Source: Candidatus Vicinibacter affinis (GTDB lineage: Bacteria > Bacteroidota > Bacteroidia > Chitinophagales > Saprospiraceae). From it: a DNA stretch of 64,000 bases. Location: NCBI GenBank assembly GCA_016714365.1, contig JADJNH010000005.1:1898501-1962500 (forward strand). Direction: 5' to 3'. Both the position numbers and the translations under genes were made by a program. Position 1 is the first letter of the stretch. Every line of letters begins with the position of its first letter. Shown here piece by piece: positions 27,417-35,908 of the stretch. Below the pieces are notes generated by a model. The model did not search any database. It saw only the letters and a program-made list of their open reading frames with translations, and was not told the DNA's origin.

Positions 27417-28136
27417 ATGAAAGCCAATAAAAAACAAATAGAATACCTTGAAGGGCCACTCAGCCGTTGGAAGGAATTCAAATATTTGATTGATGTATGT
27501 TGGGATTTGTTTAGAGGGATTCGCCATTTACATTTTGTGGGTCCTTGTATTACAGTTTTCGGTTCTGCCAGATTTAAATCAGATCACATATATTATAAAA
27601 TTACAGAAGAGCTGGCCGGTAAGATCGCTCAACTTGGTTTTACCATTATGACAGGTGGCGGTCCAGGAATTATGGAAGCTGCCAATAAAGGGGCCAAAAT
27701 GGTAGGAGGGCATTCTGTGGGATGTAACATCGTGCTTCCTTTTGAGCAGAAGCAGAATCCTTACCTGGATCATTTTGTAAATATGGATTACTTCTTTACC
27801 CGTAAGACGATGCTGATAAAATATTCATATGGATTTATTGTGATGCCGGGTGGTTTTGGAACGATGGATGAATTCTTTGAGGCAATTACTTTAATTCAAA
27901 CAGGAAAGATCTCCGGATTTCCGATTGTGCTTTTCGGTACCGAGTTTCACAAAGACCTATTGGAGTTTATCGATCATCTTGCGGCTGCAGGTACCATCGG
28001 ACCCAAGGATAAGGAATTGATTTTTGTAACAGATGATGTCGATGCAGCCATCGAATTTATAAAAGATCACACCTTAGTGAGATCCACCTTAATTCCACAC
28101 AATCAATACAAACCAATACCTTGGTTGTTTGAATAA
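27417..28136 (+). CDS. LOG-family protein (nucleoside 5'-monophosphate phosphoribohydrolase-like)
   Basis: A 239-residue Rossmann-fold protein of the LOG/TIGR00730 family, which cleaves cytokinin-type nucleoside monophosphates or related nucleotides. The motifs are FGSARFKSDHIYY, TGGGPGIMEAANKGA, and the signature MPGGFGTMDEFFEA with its catalytic Glu. These proteins are often mis-labelled lysine decarboxylases. The frame is open to a TTG at 27393; ATG 27417 is preferred. Confidence 0.88.
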   Translation: MKANKKQIEYLEGPLSRWKEFKYLIDVCWDLFRGIRHLHFVGPCITVFGSARFKSDHIYYKITEELAGKIAQLGFTIMTGGGPGIMEAANKGAKMVGGHSVGCNIVLPFEQKQNPYLDHFVNMDYFFTRKTMLIKYSYGFIVMPGGFGTMDEFFEAITLIQTGKISGFPIVLFGTEFHKDLLEFIDHLAAAGTIGPKDKELIFVTDDVDAAIEFIKDHTLVRSTLIPHNQYKPIPWLFE

Positions 28137-28274
28137 CCTATTTATTGTAAATTTTAAACGGAGGGTATTTTGAATATTAAGATTGTTTAGGCTGAATTGT
28201 ACACTTTGGTTTATTGATTTACACTTTTTTCCTTTATAATCTGAGCAGATTGAATTAAATTATAGCCTTGTACT

Positions 28275-29195
28275 GTGTTGGAAAAATTAAATTATTTAAT
28301 ATCCTTACCAAGTCCGCTCCAAAAGCTTGAATTGCCCGGAGTAGCCACAAATGTTTGGATCAAAAGAGATGAACTTATTCATCCATTGATCAGTGGTAAC
28401 AAGTGGAGAAAATTACAAGGCTTTATAGATGATTTACTCCAGTTGGAACAGCCAAAAATTTTAGCAAGCATGGGAGGTATGCATTCCAATCACTTACACG
28501 CGCTCTCTTATGTTGCATTCAAACTGGGCATGCCTTGTGAGTTATTTGTTTATGGACATTCCGGAAAGATACCTAGTCCGGTTCTGGAAGATGCAAAGCG
28601 TTGGAATGTAAAGGTGCATATGGTGAGCCGGGTTGAAGCAGATGAATTAAGGGAAGGACCAGCACAACAGTCAGAAAAATATTTTTGGATTCCGGAGGGA
28701 GGAGCTTCTCCATTGGCAGAATCAGGAATAGTAGAAATGCTAAAAGAACTCCCTGAAGATTTTGATCAGGAAGATAACTTATTTGCTGTGGCCATTGGCT
28801 CAGGAGCAACCGCTAAATACATTTTTGAAAATACCCATAAAATCAAATTGGCAGTTTTTTCTCCTGTCAAATCAAATTTCGATCCAGTTAGTGACGACAG
28901 AATTATTCCTCTTGTAGAGGAAAACAAAATTGCATTCGGAGCTTATGATTACGGTCTTATCAAATGGATTGGTGAATTTCAAAAGCTCAGCGGAGTTTTA
29001 TTGGATCCTATATATACCGGCAGATTGATGAGGGTATTGGCTGTTTACTTGACCAAAGTCCATCCTTATAAAAATGTTTTCTTTTTGCACAGTGGAGGGT
29101 TACAAGGTTGGCGAGCATACATCGATCGGTATCCTCAAGCCAGGGATTTGATTGATTTAGAACCTCTGGAAGAAATTATAAAGGGGAACAAATAA
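28275..29195 (+). CDS. ACC deaminase / D-cysteine desulfhydrase family PLP enzyme
   Basis: A 306-residue fold-type II PLP enzyme. The Schiff-base Lys lies in LISGNKWRKL, followed by the substrate-site MGGMHSNHLHA; LHSGGLQGW near the C-terminus fits the phosphate-binding end. It may deaminate 1-aminocyclopropane-1-carboxylate or desulfurate D-cysteine; the two cannot be separated here. No ATG is available: translation must start at GTG 28275 or TTG 28278. Convergent with the next gene. Confidence 0.85.
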   Translation: MLEKLNYLISLPSPLQKLELPGVATNVWIKRDELIHPLISGNKWRKLQGFIDDLLQLEQPKILASMGGMHSNHLHALSYVAFKLGMPCELFVYGHSGKIPSPVLEDAKRWNVKVHMVSRVEADELREGPAQQSEKYFWIPEGGASPLAESGIVEMLKELPEDFDQEDNLFAVAIGSGATAKYIFENTHKIKLAVFSPVKSNFDPVSDDRIIPLVEENKIAFGAYDYGLIKWIGEFQKLSGVLLDPIYTGRLMRVLAVYLTKVHPYKNVFFLHSGGLQGWRAYIDRYPQARDLIDLEPLEEIIKGNK

Positions 29196-29228
29196 AAATA
29201 GAATAAATGAGGGAGCATTTTTTAATTG

Positions 29229-30617
29229 TCAAAAGTATTTTTTTAATAACCCGGGATTGTTTTTTAAATAATTGAGAATTATTCCATTTGACTCAATATT
29301 CCCTTTGTAAAAATCAAGGTTATTTTTAATGTCTTCAATATCAAAATAATTTTCTTCCATATTCAGGTATCCTGTTCTGGTACAGAACCCATTTTCAATT
29401 ACAAAGGCAGATTGTTCCCGGGCATTTCTACCTCGATCAAAGAAAATAAAATTTTGGGTAAAAAAACGATTCACTTTGTGATGCATTGCATCGAACCTTT
29501 CATTATAGTCTGATACACTTTCTTTGCCGGCACAAATTCCATGGCATATTCCTAATTGAAATTTATTGCATGGCTTTAAATCTTTTATTTTAGTCTGTTG
29601 TACACTGTCACATAGCTGGTATTGGTAGATCAAATAGTCAAGGTAGTTGTGCGCATTTTTTGCATTGCTGAATAATTGGATGGCTTCTTCATTTCCTGTC
29701 AGCCAATCTTTGTGTTTAATTTCATATCTAAAGCGTCCTCCCGGATCGGACTCTTTGATGAGCGCATACGATTCTGACTTATTTTTCTGTGCCCTGTTAA
29801 TTTCAGGCATGTGTTTTTTAATTTCTGCGGATTCCAACAAATAAGCCATGAGCTCACTTCCGGTATGTATATGATCAATGTGGTGAACCATTCGCCGCAT
29901 CTTGATGGTCTTAAACCCATCTTCGTTAAAGTGCTGAAGAATTCGTTCCCGAATATTAATGCTCTTACCGATATAAACATATTTGCCGGATTCATCACAC
30001 ATGTAATATACACCGCAATCTTCCGGCAAGGCATCTATTAATTCTTTGGTTAATTGGGAAGGGAGTTTAGTGTCCCGGAGTGCGCCCTTTATGTATTTAG
30101 TAAAACTAAAATCATTATAGTTTGCCTCCAGCATCAATTGAAATATTTTTAAAGTGGCAGCAGCATCTTCATAAGCCCGATGTCTGCTTTTTACTTCAAT
30201 GTTAAAATGTTTAATTAAATTTCCAAGGGCATAGGAGCGGAGGCCGGGAAAATATTTGCGGGATAATTGGACGGTGCATAATTTTTTCCTGCTGTAGGTG
30301 TAGCCTAGAGTTCTAAATTCCTCTTTGATAAATGAATAATCAAATTCAACATTGTGGGCTACAAAAATACAATCATGCGTAATCTCAATAATTTTCTTGG
30401 CAACTTCATAAAACTTTGGCGCATCTTTTACCATTTCTGAATCTATACCGGTGATTCTGGTAATTTCATAAGGGATCGAACATTCAGGATTTATTAAGGA
30501 TTCAAATTGATCAACTATTTGTCCATTTTCGAATATGATTATGGCGATTTCTGTAATTTTACCGGATCTATATTGACCTCCGGTTGTTTCAATATCAATA
30601 ATCGCAAATTTTGTCAT
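29229..30617 (-). CDS. DnaQ-type 3'-5' exonuclease fused to GIY-YIG nuclease
   Basis: A 462-residue fusion. Residues 1-~170 form a DEDDh exonuclease: IIDIETTG (D8, E10), HNVEFDYSFI, and HRAYEDA. Residues ~195-290 form a UvrC/Cho-like GIY-YIG endonuclease domain (GVYYMCDESGKYVYIGKS, INIRERILQHF). The C-terminal ~160 residues contain a Cys-rich patch (CNKFQLGICHGICAG) seen in this fusion family. Likely role: DNA repair or processing. ATG 30617 is chosen over an in-frame TTG at 30623. Its start codon overlaps the divergent NamZ-like start. Confidence 0.9.
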   Translation of the reverse strand: MTKFAIIDIETTGGQYRSGKITEIAIIIFENGQIVDQFESLINPECSIPYEITRITGIDSEMVKDAPKFYEVAKKIIEITHDCIFVAHNVEFDYSFIKEEFRTLGYTYSRKKLCTVQLSRKYFPGLRSYALGNLIKHFNIEVKSRHRAYEDAAATLKIFQLMLEANYNDFSFTKYIKGALRDTKLPSQLTKELIDALPEDCGVYYMCDESGKYVYIGKSINIRERILQHFNEDGFKTIKMRRMVHHIDHIHTGSELMAYLLESAEIKKHMPEINRAQKNKSESYALIKESDPGGRFRYEIKHKDWLTGNEEAIQLFSNAKNAHNYLDYLIYQYQLCDSVQQTKIKDLKPCNKFQLGICHGICAGKESVSDYNERFDAMHHKVNRFFTQNFIFFDRGRNAREQSAFVIENGFCTRTGYLNMEENYFDIEDIKNNLDFYKGNIESNGIILNYLKNNPGLLKKYF

Positions 30618-31860
30618 GTTCAAATTTCTACTGACGCTTAAATCTTACTTGTTTCTGGTATTAATCATAGCCATGTACTGTTGCGCCCACAAAGTTAATC
30701 ACGGCCATCCAGAAAAAAGTCATTCCACCCCTACAGAAAACCCGGAAGGAAAGGTGATTTTACCTGGAGCTTATCAAATGGATCAATATTTGCCCTTGCT
30801 AAAAGGAAAGAAAGTTGGTCTCGTAATAAACCAAACTTCTACCATTGGTAAACGATTATTGTTGGATACCTTATTAGACCTGAAAGTAGATGTTCGAAAA
30901 ATTTTTGTACCAGAACATGGGCTAAGAGGGGAGGCCTCTGCGGGCACTTCTATATCAGATGGAAAGGACAGTAAATCCGGCTTGCCGATAAAGTCCTTGT
31001 ATGGCAAGAATAAGAAACCTTCGGCAGCTGATTTAGCAGATCTGGAGGTGGTGATTTTCGATCTTCAGGATGTTGGAGTAAGATTTTATACCTACATTTC
31101 AACACTGCATTATGTTATGGAGGCTTGCGCTGAGCATCGCAAAGATTTAATTGTGCTTGACAGGCCAAATCCCAATGGGTTTTATGTGGATGGCCCCGTA
31201 TTGGATACTCATTTCAGATCTTTTGTCGGGATGCATCCAATTCCGGTGGTGTACGGCCTGACCATAGGAGAATTAGGTTTAATGATACATGGTGAAAAAT
31301 GGCTAAGCAAGCAGATGTCATCTGCCCCTAAAGTAATATTGTGTAAAAACTACAGCCATAGAAGCCGCTACATACTGCCTGTAAAACCCTCTCCTAATTT
31401 ACCTAATGCAAGGGCTATTCTTCTATATCCTGGTATGTGTTTTTTTGAAGGGACATTAGTGAGTTTGGGGAGAGGAACAAAAGCACCCTTCCAAATATAC
31501 GGTCACCCAATGTGGACGAAAGGGGACACCAGTTTTGTGCCAAGGGAAATGAGTGGAGCCACAGATCCGCCCTGGAAAGATAAAGAATGCTTTGGTAGGA
31601 GTTTAATGAATGTAGACTTGAACTCTCTTTATACTTCTCCTAAAGTAAGATTAAATGAATTGATAGAGGCTTACAGGGTCTTGGGAAAGCCTGCTGATTT
31701 TTTTTCCAATCAGAAATTTTTTGATCAATTGGTAGGTACCGATGAATTGAGAATTCAAATTATAAAAGGCAAGACTGAAAAAGTCATAAGACAATCATGG
31801 CAAAAAAAGCTAGACTCCTATAAAAAATTAAGAGATAAATATTTGCTGTACAAGGACTAA
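30616..31860 (+). CDS. namZ: DUF1343 / NamZ-like exo-beta-N-acetylmuramidase
   Basis: A 414-residue exported protein with a hydrophobic leader (FLVLIIAMYCCAHK; a lipoprotein Cys is possible but the lipobox is poor). The DUF1343 family hallmarks are GLVINQTSTIG, FVPEHGLRGEASAG with a candidate catalytic Glu, VIFDLQDVGVRFYTYISTL, LDRPNPNG and YPGMCFFEGTLVSLGRGT. Characterised members (NamZ) remove MurNAc from the non-reducing ends of peptidoglycan fragments. Inference: cell-wall recycling or scavenging. Its ATG shares the bases CATG with the divergent exonuclease start. Confidence 0.88.
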   Translation: MFKFLLTLKSYLFLVLIIAMYCCAHKVNHGHPEKSHSTPTENPEGKVILPGAYQMDQYLPLLKGKKVGLVINQTSTIGKRLLLDTLLDLKVDVRKIFVPEHGLRGEASAGTSISDGKDSKSGLPIKSLYGKNKKPSAADLADLEVVIFDLQDVGVRFYTYISTLHYVMEACAEHRKDLIVLDRPNPNGFYVDGPVLDTHFRSFVGMHPIPVVYGLTIGELGLMIHGEKWLSKQMSSAPKVILCKNYSHRSRYILPVKPSPNLPNARAILLYPGMCFFEGTLVSLGRGTKAPFQIYGHPMWTKGDTSFVPREMSGATDPPWKDKECFGRSLMNVDLNSLYTSPKVRLNELIEAYRVLGKPADFFSNQKFFDQLVGTDELRIQIIKGKTEKVIRQSWQKKLDSYKKLRDKYLLYKD

Positions 31861-31917
31861 GCTGAATAAGGAGCTTAAGCGAAATTGAATAAGTTCACAT
31901 CCACAGGAGAAGAATGT

Positions 31918-32913
31918 TTAATTCAACTTTTGTTGAATACCCAACAACCTTAAAGTATAAACTCCGCATTCCTTTTTTGGAGCGCTTGGATTTGGTTTGA
32001 ATTTACATTGTTTCACCAGATTCATACTTTTTCTAACAAAATTGATATCCTTTGTTTTGGAAGCCTTTGAATTAAAAGAGCAGAATTTGATGTTCCCTTC
32101 TCGATCGATACAAATGTTGAATGCGGCCTCTTGAACCACCGGTCCTGCAAGAGTCTTCATGTCAGGACATAGCTCTCTCTGTCTTTTAAGAGGACCGATC
32201 TCGTCGAAATCAACTCCTACACCGTCACCTGTACCCGAGCCTGTTCCTGCACCGGATCCACCCCCGGTACCACCACCACCTCCGGTTCCGCTGCCTCCTC
32301 CTGCACCTGTTCCACTACCTGCATTGGCATCGCCTGCACCCTGACCAGATCCGGACCCTGTTCCTGTTCCTCCCGAACCAGGATGATCATTATCACCAGA
32401 AGATGAACTTGTAGTGGACTTTGAAGGAGTCGTGCTCGGATTACTTGCCGTAGAGCCGTTATCAGTAGTTGGTTTTGTGGAAGGGGGTAATTTTGGCGGA
32501 GAAGGAAGTTTGACTACATCCGGTTCAGTAGATGTAAGAACTGGTTTTGGCCCCGCCGGCGTTTGTGTTGGAATTTTCTCAACAGGGGCTTCCTCTACTT
32601 TCTTTTCTGCGACAGGTTCTGGTTCCGGTTGAGGAGTTTGTTCCTCATTCCCCTGAGATCCACCTTCCAGAGCCTCTAGCCCTTCTTCTCCTTTACTGCC
32701 GCCCGCGTTATCGTATTCTTTCATTTTTTCCACCGGTATAAATTCAACCAAACTTAAATAAGGCGGTTGCTCCGGGTCTTCTGGCGGAATAATGTCAAAC
32801 ATTTTAATAAAAAATATCAGCAATAGCAATAAATGCACAAGAATGGCATAAACTGTCCCCTTGATGCTGTTTTTTTGCTCGGTCCTGACGTAGCTAAAAT
32901 AACCTGTAGTCAT
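31918..32913 (-). CDS. TonB-like energy-transducer protein with Gly/Ser-rich linker
   Basis: A 331-residue protein with one N-terminal membrane helix (YAILVHLLLLLIFFIKMF), a Pro/Glu/Lys-rich then Gly/Ser/Thr-rich linker spanning about residues 70-235, and a small C-terminal domain (VVQEAAFNICIDREGNIKF...KSMNLVKQCKFKPNP) that resembles a TonB-type end domain. Inference: a periplasm-spanning coupling protein. No ExbB/ExbD genes are adjacent. It lies 73 bp downstream of the small membrane protein gene on the same strand. Confidence 0.7.
   Translation of the reverse strand: MTTGYFSYVRTEQKNSIKGTVYAILVHLLLLLIFFIKMFDIIPPEDPEQPPYLSLVEFIPVEKMKEYDNAGGSKGEEGLEALEGGSQGNEEQTPQPEPEPVAEKKVEEAPVEKIPTQTPAGPKPVLTSTEPDVVKLPSPPKLPPSTKPTTDNGSTASNPSTTPSKSTTSSSSGDNDHPGSGGTGTGSGSGQGAGDANAGSGTGAGGGSGTGGGGGTGGGSGAGTGSGTGDGVGVDFDEIGPLKRQRELCPDMKTLAGPVVQEAAFNICIDREGNIKFCSFNSKASKTKDINFVRKSMNLVKQCKFKPNPSAPKKECGVYTLRLLGIQQKLN
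32222..32382 (-). repeat. low-complexity Gly/Ser/Thr-coding tract
   Basis: Short degenerate codon repeats encode runs such as GSGTGAGGGSGTGGGGG within the TonB-like linker. The tract is much GC-richer than its surroundings, and produces spurious open frames on the plus strand. Confidence 0.8.
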
Positions 32914-32986
32914 ATTGTCTGCTGAATTATCAAGTAAAAGTACAATGAGTTCCTCAAAAAGGATTAATTAAATATACAAAAAATAT

Positions 32987-33196
32987 CTAATATCTTTTTT
33001 GCTCCTGCAAAAAATAAACAATTACAATCCCGGATATACACATCAACCCCTTGACCAGACTGGCTCCAAGGAATCCCAATCCCTCTAAAGGTCTCAAGAA
33101 GCTAAACGAAAGTCCAACCAGACTTAGTATGAGGGCAATGGCTCCAATCATAAAGAGTGCAAAACCAATCAGGAGACCTAAACTTCTCTTATTCAT
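32987..33196 (-). CDS. small two-helix membrane protein
   Basis: A 69-residue protein with two hydrophobic helices (LLIGFALFMIGAIALILSLV and LVKGLMCISGIVIVYFL) separated by a short polar loop, and a basic N-terminus. Family unknown. It precedes the TonB-like gene on the same strand and could be co-expressed with it. Confidence 0.6.
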   Translation of the reverse strand: MNKRSLGLLIGFALFMIGAIALILSLVGLSFSFLRPLEGLGFLGASLVKGLMCISGIVIVYFLQEQKRY

Positions 33197-33271
33197 GTTA
33201 AAAAATTTCTCAAATTTAACTCCGACGATGACAATTCATAGGCAGAACATCATACTTTTGATGATTATTAC

Positions 33272-34132
33272 ATGATGAGTAAGGTTAAAATAATAGAATG
33301 TCCCAGAGATGCTATGCAGGGCTTGAATTATTTTGTTCCTACCGAAATAAAGTTAAAATATCTCAATTTGCTGCTTGAGGTCGGTTTTGATACGCTTGAT
33401 TTCGGGAGTTTTGTCTCTGCAAAAGCCATCCCACAATTACGAGATACCCACCAAATTACCAGATTGTTGGAAAGTAAGTCTTCTCCTACAAAACTATTAG
33501 CCATCGTAGCAAATGAACGTGGTGCGCAGGAAGCTGTTGAACATAAGGTCATTGATTATTTAGGTTATCCCTTTTCGATTTCCGAAACTTTCCAAATGAG
33601 AAATACCAATAGTAATTTGGAACAATCCTTTGAAAGAGTGAAGCGAATCATGGATATAGTGAGTAAACATGATAAAGACCTGATACTTTACATATCCATG
33701 GCATTCGGCAATCCTTACGGAGATCCCTGGAACTCCGACATAATATCATTTTGGTTGGATAAACTCCGTGCGTTAGGTTGTAAAACAATTGCATTGTCAG
33801 ATACGATTGGCGTTGCAACCCCTGAAAGCATTTCTTATATTTTTTCACATTTGATTCCTGTTTATACGGAAATGGAATTTGGAGCCCATTTTCATACCCT
33901 TCCAAATGCCTGGGAAGAAAAAATCCAGGCAGCCTATGATTCTGGCTGTCGTCGGTTTGATGGTGCCATCAAAGGTTATGGGGGATGTCCGATGGCAAAG
34001 GATGTATTGACCGGCAATATGCCGACTGAACACATCATTGACTTTTTTTATCGTCAAAATGAGGAGACAGGCATCAAAAAGGAGCGATTTGATGAGGCCA
34101 TGATGTTCTCGTCTAAAGTATTCACCCATTAA
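33272..34132 (+). CDS. hydroxymethylglutaryl-CoA lyase
   Basis: Cleaves HMG-CoA to acetoacetate and acetyl-CoA in leucine/ketone metabolism. The 286-residue TIM-barrel protein keeps the HMGL-like family sites: ECPRDAMQG (Arg-Asp of the first strand), LSDTIGVATPE, the metal-binding HFHT, and the active-site loop Cys in YGGCPMAKD. The loop after that Cys (KDVLTGNMPTEH) deviates from the usual GASGN form. It starts with ATGATG and precedes the GNAT gene by 9 bp. Confidence 0.85.
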   Translation: MMSKVKIIECPRDAMQGLNYFVPTEIKLKYLNLLLEVGFDTLDFGSFVSAKAIPQLRDTHQITRLLESKSSPTKLLAIVANERGAQEAVEHKVIDYLGYPFSISETFQMRNTNSNLEQSFERVKRIMDIVSKHDKDLILYISMAFGNPYGDPWNSDIISFWLDKLRALGCKTIALSDTIGVATPESISYIFSHLIPVYTEMEFGAHFHTLPNAWEEKIQAAYDSGCRRFDGAIKGYGGCPMAKDVLTGNMPTEHIIDFFYRQNEETGIKKERFDEAMMFSSKVFTH

Positions 34133-34141
34133 AATTTATTT

Positions 34142-34576
34142 ATGATAAGTTACGGCTTCATGGATTATGCAAGTCCTGAATACGACTTGTTTGTTCGTTT
34201 GAGGTATCAAGTTCTGAGGCAACCTTTGGACTTGGAATTCACAGAGGATCAGATATCACAGGAATGGGATCAGTATCATCTTGGAGCATTTAATGAATAC
34301 GGTCTGATCATTGGTGGGCTGACACTTCAGAAATTGTCTTCCGGTATTATTAAAATGCGACAAGTGGCAGTGGATGAAAATTTTCAGGGAAAAGGAGTTG
34401 GAGCATCATTGGTAATTTATTCAGAGCATTGGGCCAGAACTCAAGGATTTCATAAAATCGTACTTCATGCAAGGAGTGGAGTAGTTGATTTTTATCAAAA
34501 ACTCGGATATCTCTCAGTTGGGGACCCTTTCATAGAAGTTGGAATTTTGCATCAGGCCATGGAAAAGGCAATCTAA
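34142..34576 (+). CDS. GNAT-family N-acetyltransferase
   Basis: A 144-residue acetyl-CoA-dependent transferase. The acetyl-CoA pyrophosphate-binding motif A is MRQVAVDENFQGKGVGASLV, followed by KIVLHARSGVVDFYQKLGY, typical of motif B. Substrate unknown. It lies 9 bp after the HMG-CoA lyase gene and is probably translated from the same transcript. Confidence 0.88.
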   Translation: MISYGFMDYASPEYDLFVRLRYQVLRQPLDLEFTEDQISQEWDQYHLGAFNEYGLIIGGLTLQKLSSGIIKMRQVAVDENFQGKGVGASLVIYSEHWARTQGFHKIVLHARSGVVDFYQKLGYLSVGDPFIEVGILHQAMEKAI

Positions 34577-34760
34577 TTTGTGGTGTTTACAAAGAAATTC
34601 TATTCAAGTAATTTATAACGCTATTAAATCCACAGGATTTAATTTAGTCCTTATGAAGAGGTGAGATTAAATCAACAAAAATAAATCGACGGACTGTTTT
34701 TAAATTAAGTTCAATTGAAATGAGATAAAGGAATAAGGAGATTACTTTTTCAAAAAAAAA

Positions 34761-34783
34761 ATCCCGTTCTTTTGGAACAGGAT
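34761..34783. terminator. bidirectional hairpin terminator
   Basis: ATCCCGTTC (34761-34769) pairs with GAACAGGAT (34775-34783) with one C-A mismatch. It is preceded by an A-run at 34752-34761 (U-run for minus-strand transcripts) and followed by CTTTT. It serves the convergent GNAT and JmjC-like genes. Confidence 0.7.
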
Positions 34784-34860
34784 CTTTTAACAGGTTGGTT
34801 TTAACAAATTACAATATTCGGTTTCGTTTTACTCTTATTCTTATGCAAGTTTAGTGCCAA

Positions 34861-35703
34861 TTATTTTGCATGTGCACGGTTATTGGCCATTTGCACCTTA
34901 ATGTCCATCCATTTGTCACCCATAATATAGTTTAATCCACGGTCTACAACCATATGCCTTGCAATGTTGAAAACCCCTTTCATCCTGCGTTGGATGGATT
35001 CATTTGCCCTGAGCGCAATCGAATAACCTCCTTCGGTATATTCAATATGATGCCAGTACTGACTTGGAATAAAAAGAGTTTCTCCATGTTCTAAAACAGT
35101 CTCATGCCCTTCAATATATTTAAGGGAAGGATATTTTTTTTCATCAGGATCAATAGGGTCAACCAAACAAGCCACCGTAAAAGGGATGTGGTATAAATAT
35201 TTGGATTGTTCCTGTGAAAAAAGCAGGACTCTTTTTTTATTTTGAAATTGGGTCAAAAATACATGAGCACAATCAATGTCGTAGTGAATTTTGGTGTAAG
35301 ATCCTTGTCCCCCGAAAAACATAAACGGAAAGTCATCTAAAAAACCATCCATGATGTCCAACTTTCTAATGTCTTCCCTCAATTCCGGAATACGTTTAAA
35401 AATATTAAATAGAAAAATTCTCAACTCAGTCGGACCCTCCGATATTTTTTTTAAGTATTCTCCAAATTTCATTTTCCCAACTGAAGCCATGTAGCTTTTG
35501 CCACCTTTTGAAAAACTACTGTCATACACAGGAACTTCGATTTCACCATATTTTCCAATAAAAAAATCAAACGTCCATTTTTCCTTAGCGGGCCAGGTGT
35601 CAATCAGATCTGTAAAGACCACAGGTTGCATGGGTTCGAGAAACTCCTTTTTAAAACTGAGTCTGTCGAGTCCTGATCTTTTCGGTACAGGAGTCAGCTT
35701 CAT
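34861..35703 (-). CDS. JmjC/cupin-like 2-oxoglutarate-dependent oxygenase-type protein
   Basis: A 280-residue cytosolic protein of the cupin_8/JmjC-like type. The N-terminal PVVFTDLIDTWPAKEKW is characteristic. The iron-binding triad is likely H and D of HYDIDCAHVF and a His of PSQYWHHIEY, separated by about 75 residues. Such proteins hydroxylate proteins or small molecules; the substrate is unknown. Confidence 0.85.
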   Translation of the reverse strand: MKLTPVPKRSGLDRLSFKKEFLEPMQPVVFTDLIDTWPAKEKWTFDFFIGKYGEIEVPVYDSSFSKGGKSYMASVGKMKFGEYLKKISEGPTELRIFLFNIFKRIPELREDIRKLDIMDGFLDDFPFMFFGGQGSYTKIHYDIDCAHVFLTQFQNKKRVLLFSQEQSKYLYHIPFTVACLVDPIDPDEKKYPSLKYIEGHETVLEHGETLFIPSQYWHHIEYTEGGYSIALRANESIQRRMKGVFNIARHMVVDRGLNYIMGDKWMDIKVQMANNRAHAK

Positions 35704-35879
35704 ATAATCACCATTAAGTTTGTAAAATTAGAAATTTTGAAAAAATTGATATGCTAACCATTCGTTAATATTTGTGGGTAAAATTAAGGTCGAGTTAATA
35801 CATTATATTTATTTTATATATATAAAATAAAGTTAAACAATTGTTTAAAATTTATACTGAATTCCTGTTGGGCCTTCCT

Positions 35880-35887
35880 TATTTTTG
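35880..35887 (+). promoter_or_regulatory. putative -7 element for purM
   Basis: TATTTTTG matches TAnnTTTG, 21 nt before the purM ATG at 35909. No good -33 TTG. Confidence 0.35.
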
Positions 35888-35908
35888 TGCTGAAAGTTAA
35901 TTCACTTT

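Noticed and set aside
31861..31890. Stem TAAGCT/AGCTTA after the NamZ-like gene
   Set aside because: Short stem without a following T-tract; not convincing as a terminator.
32159..32741. Three plus-strand Pro/Val/Gly-rich open frames
   Set aside because: They are antisense shadows of the low-complexity linker of the TonB-like gene.
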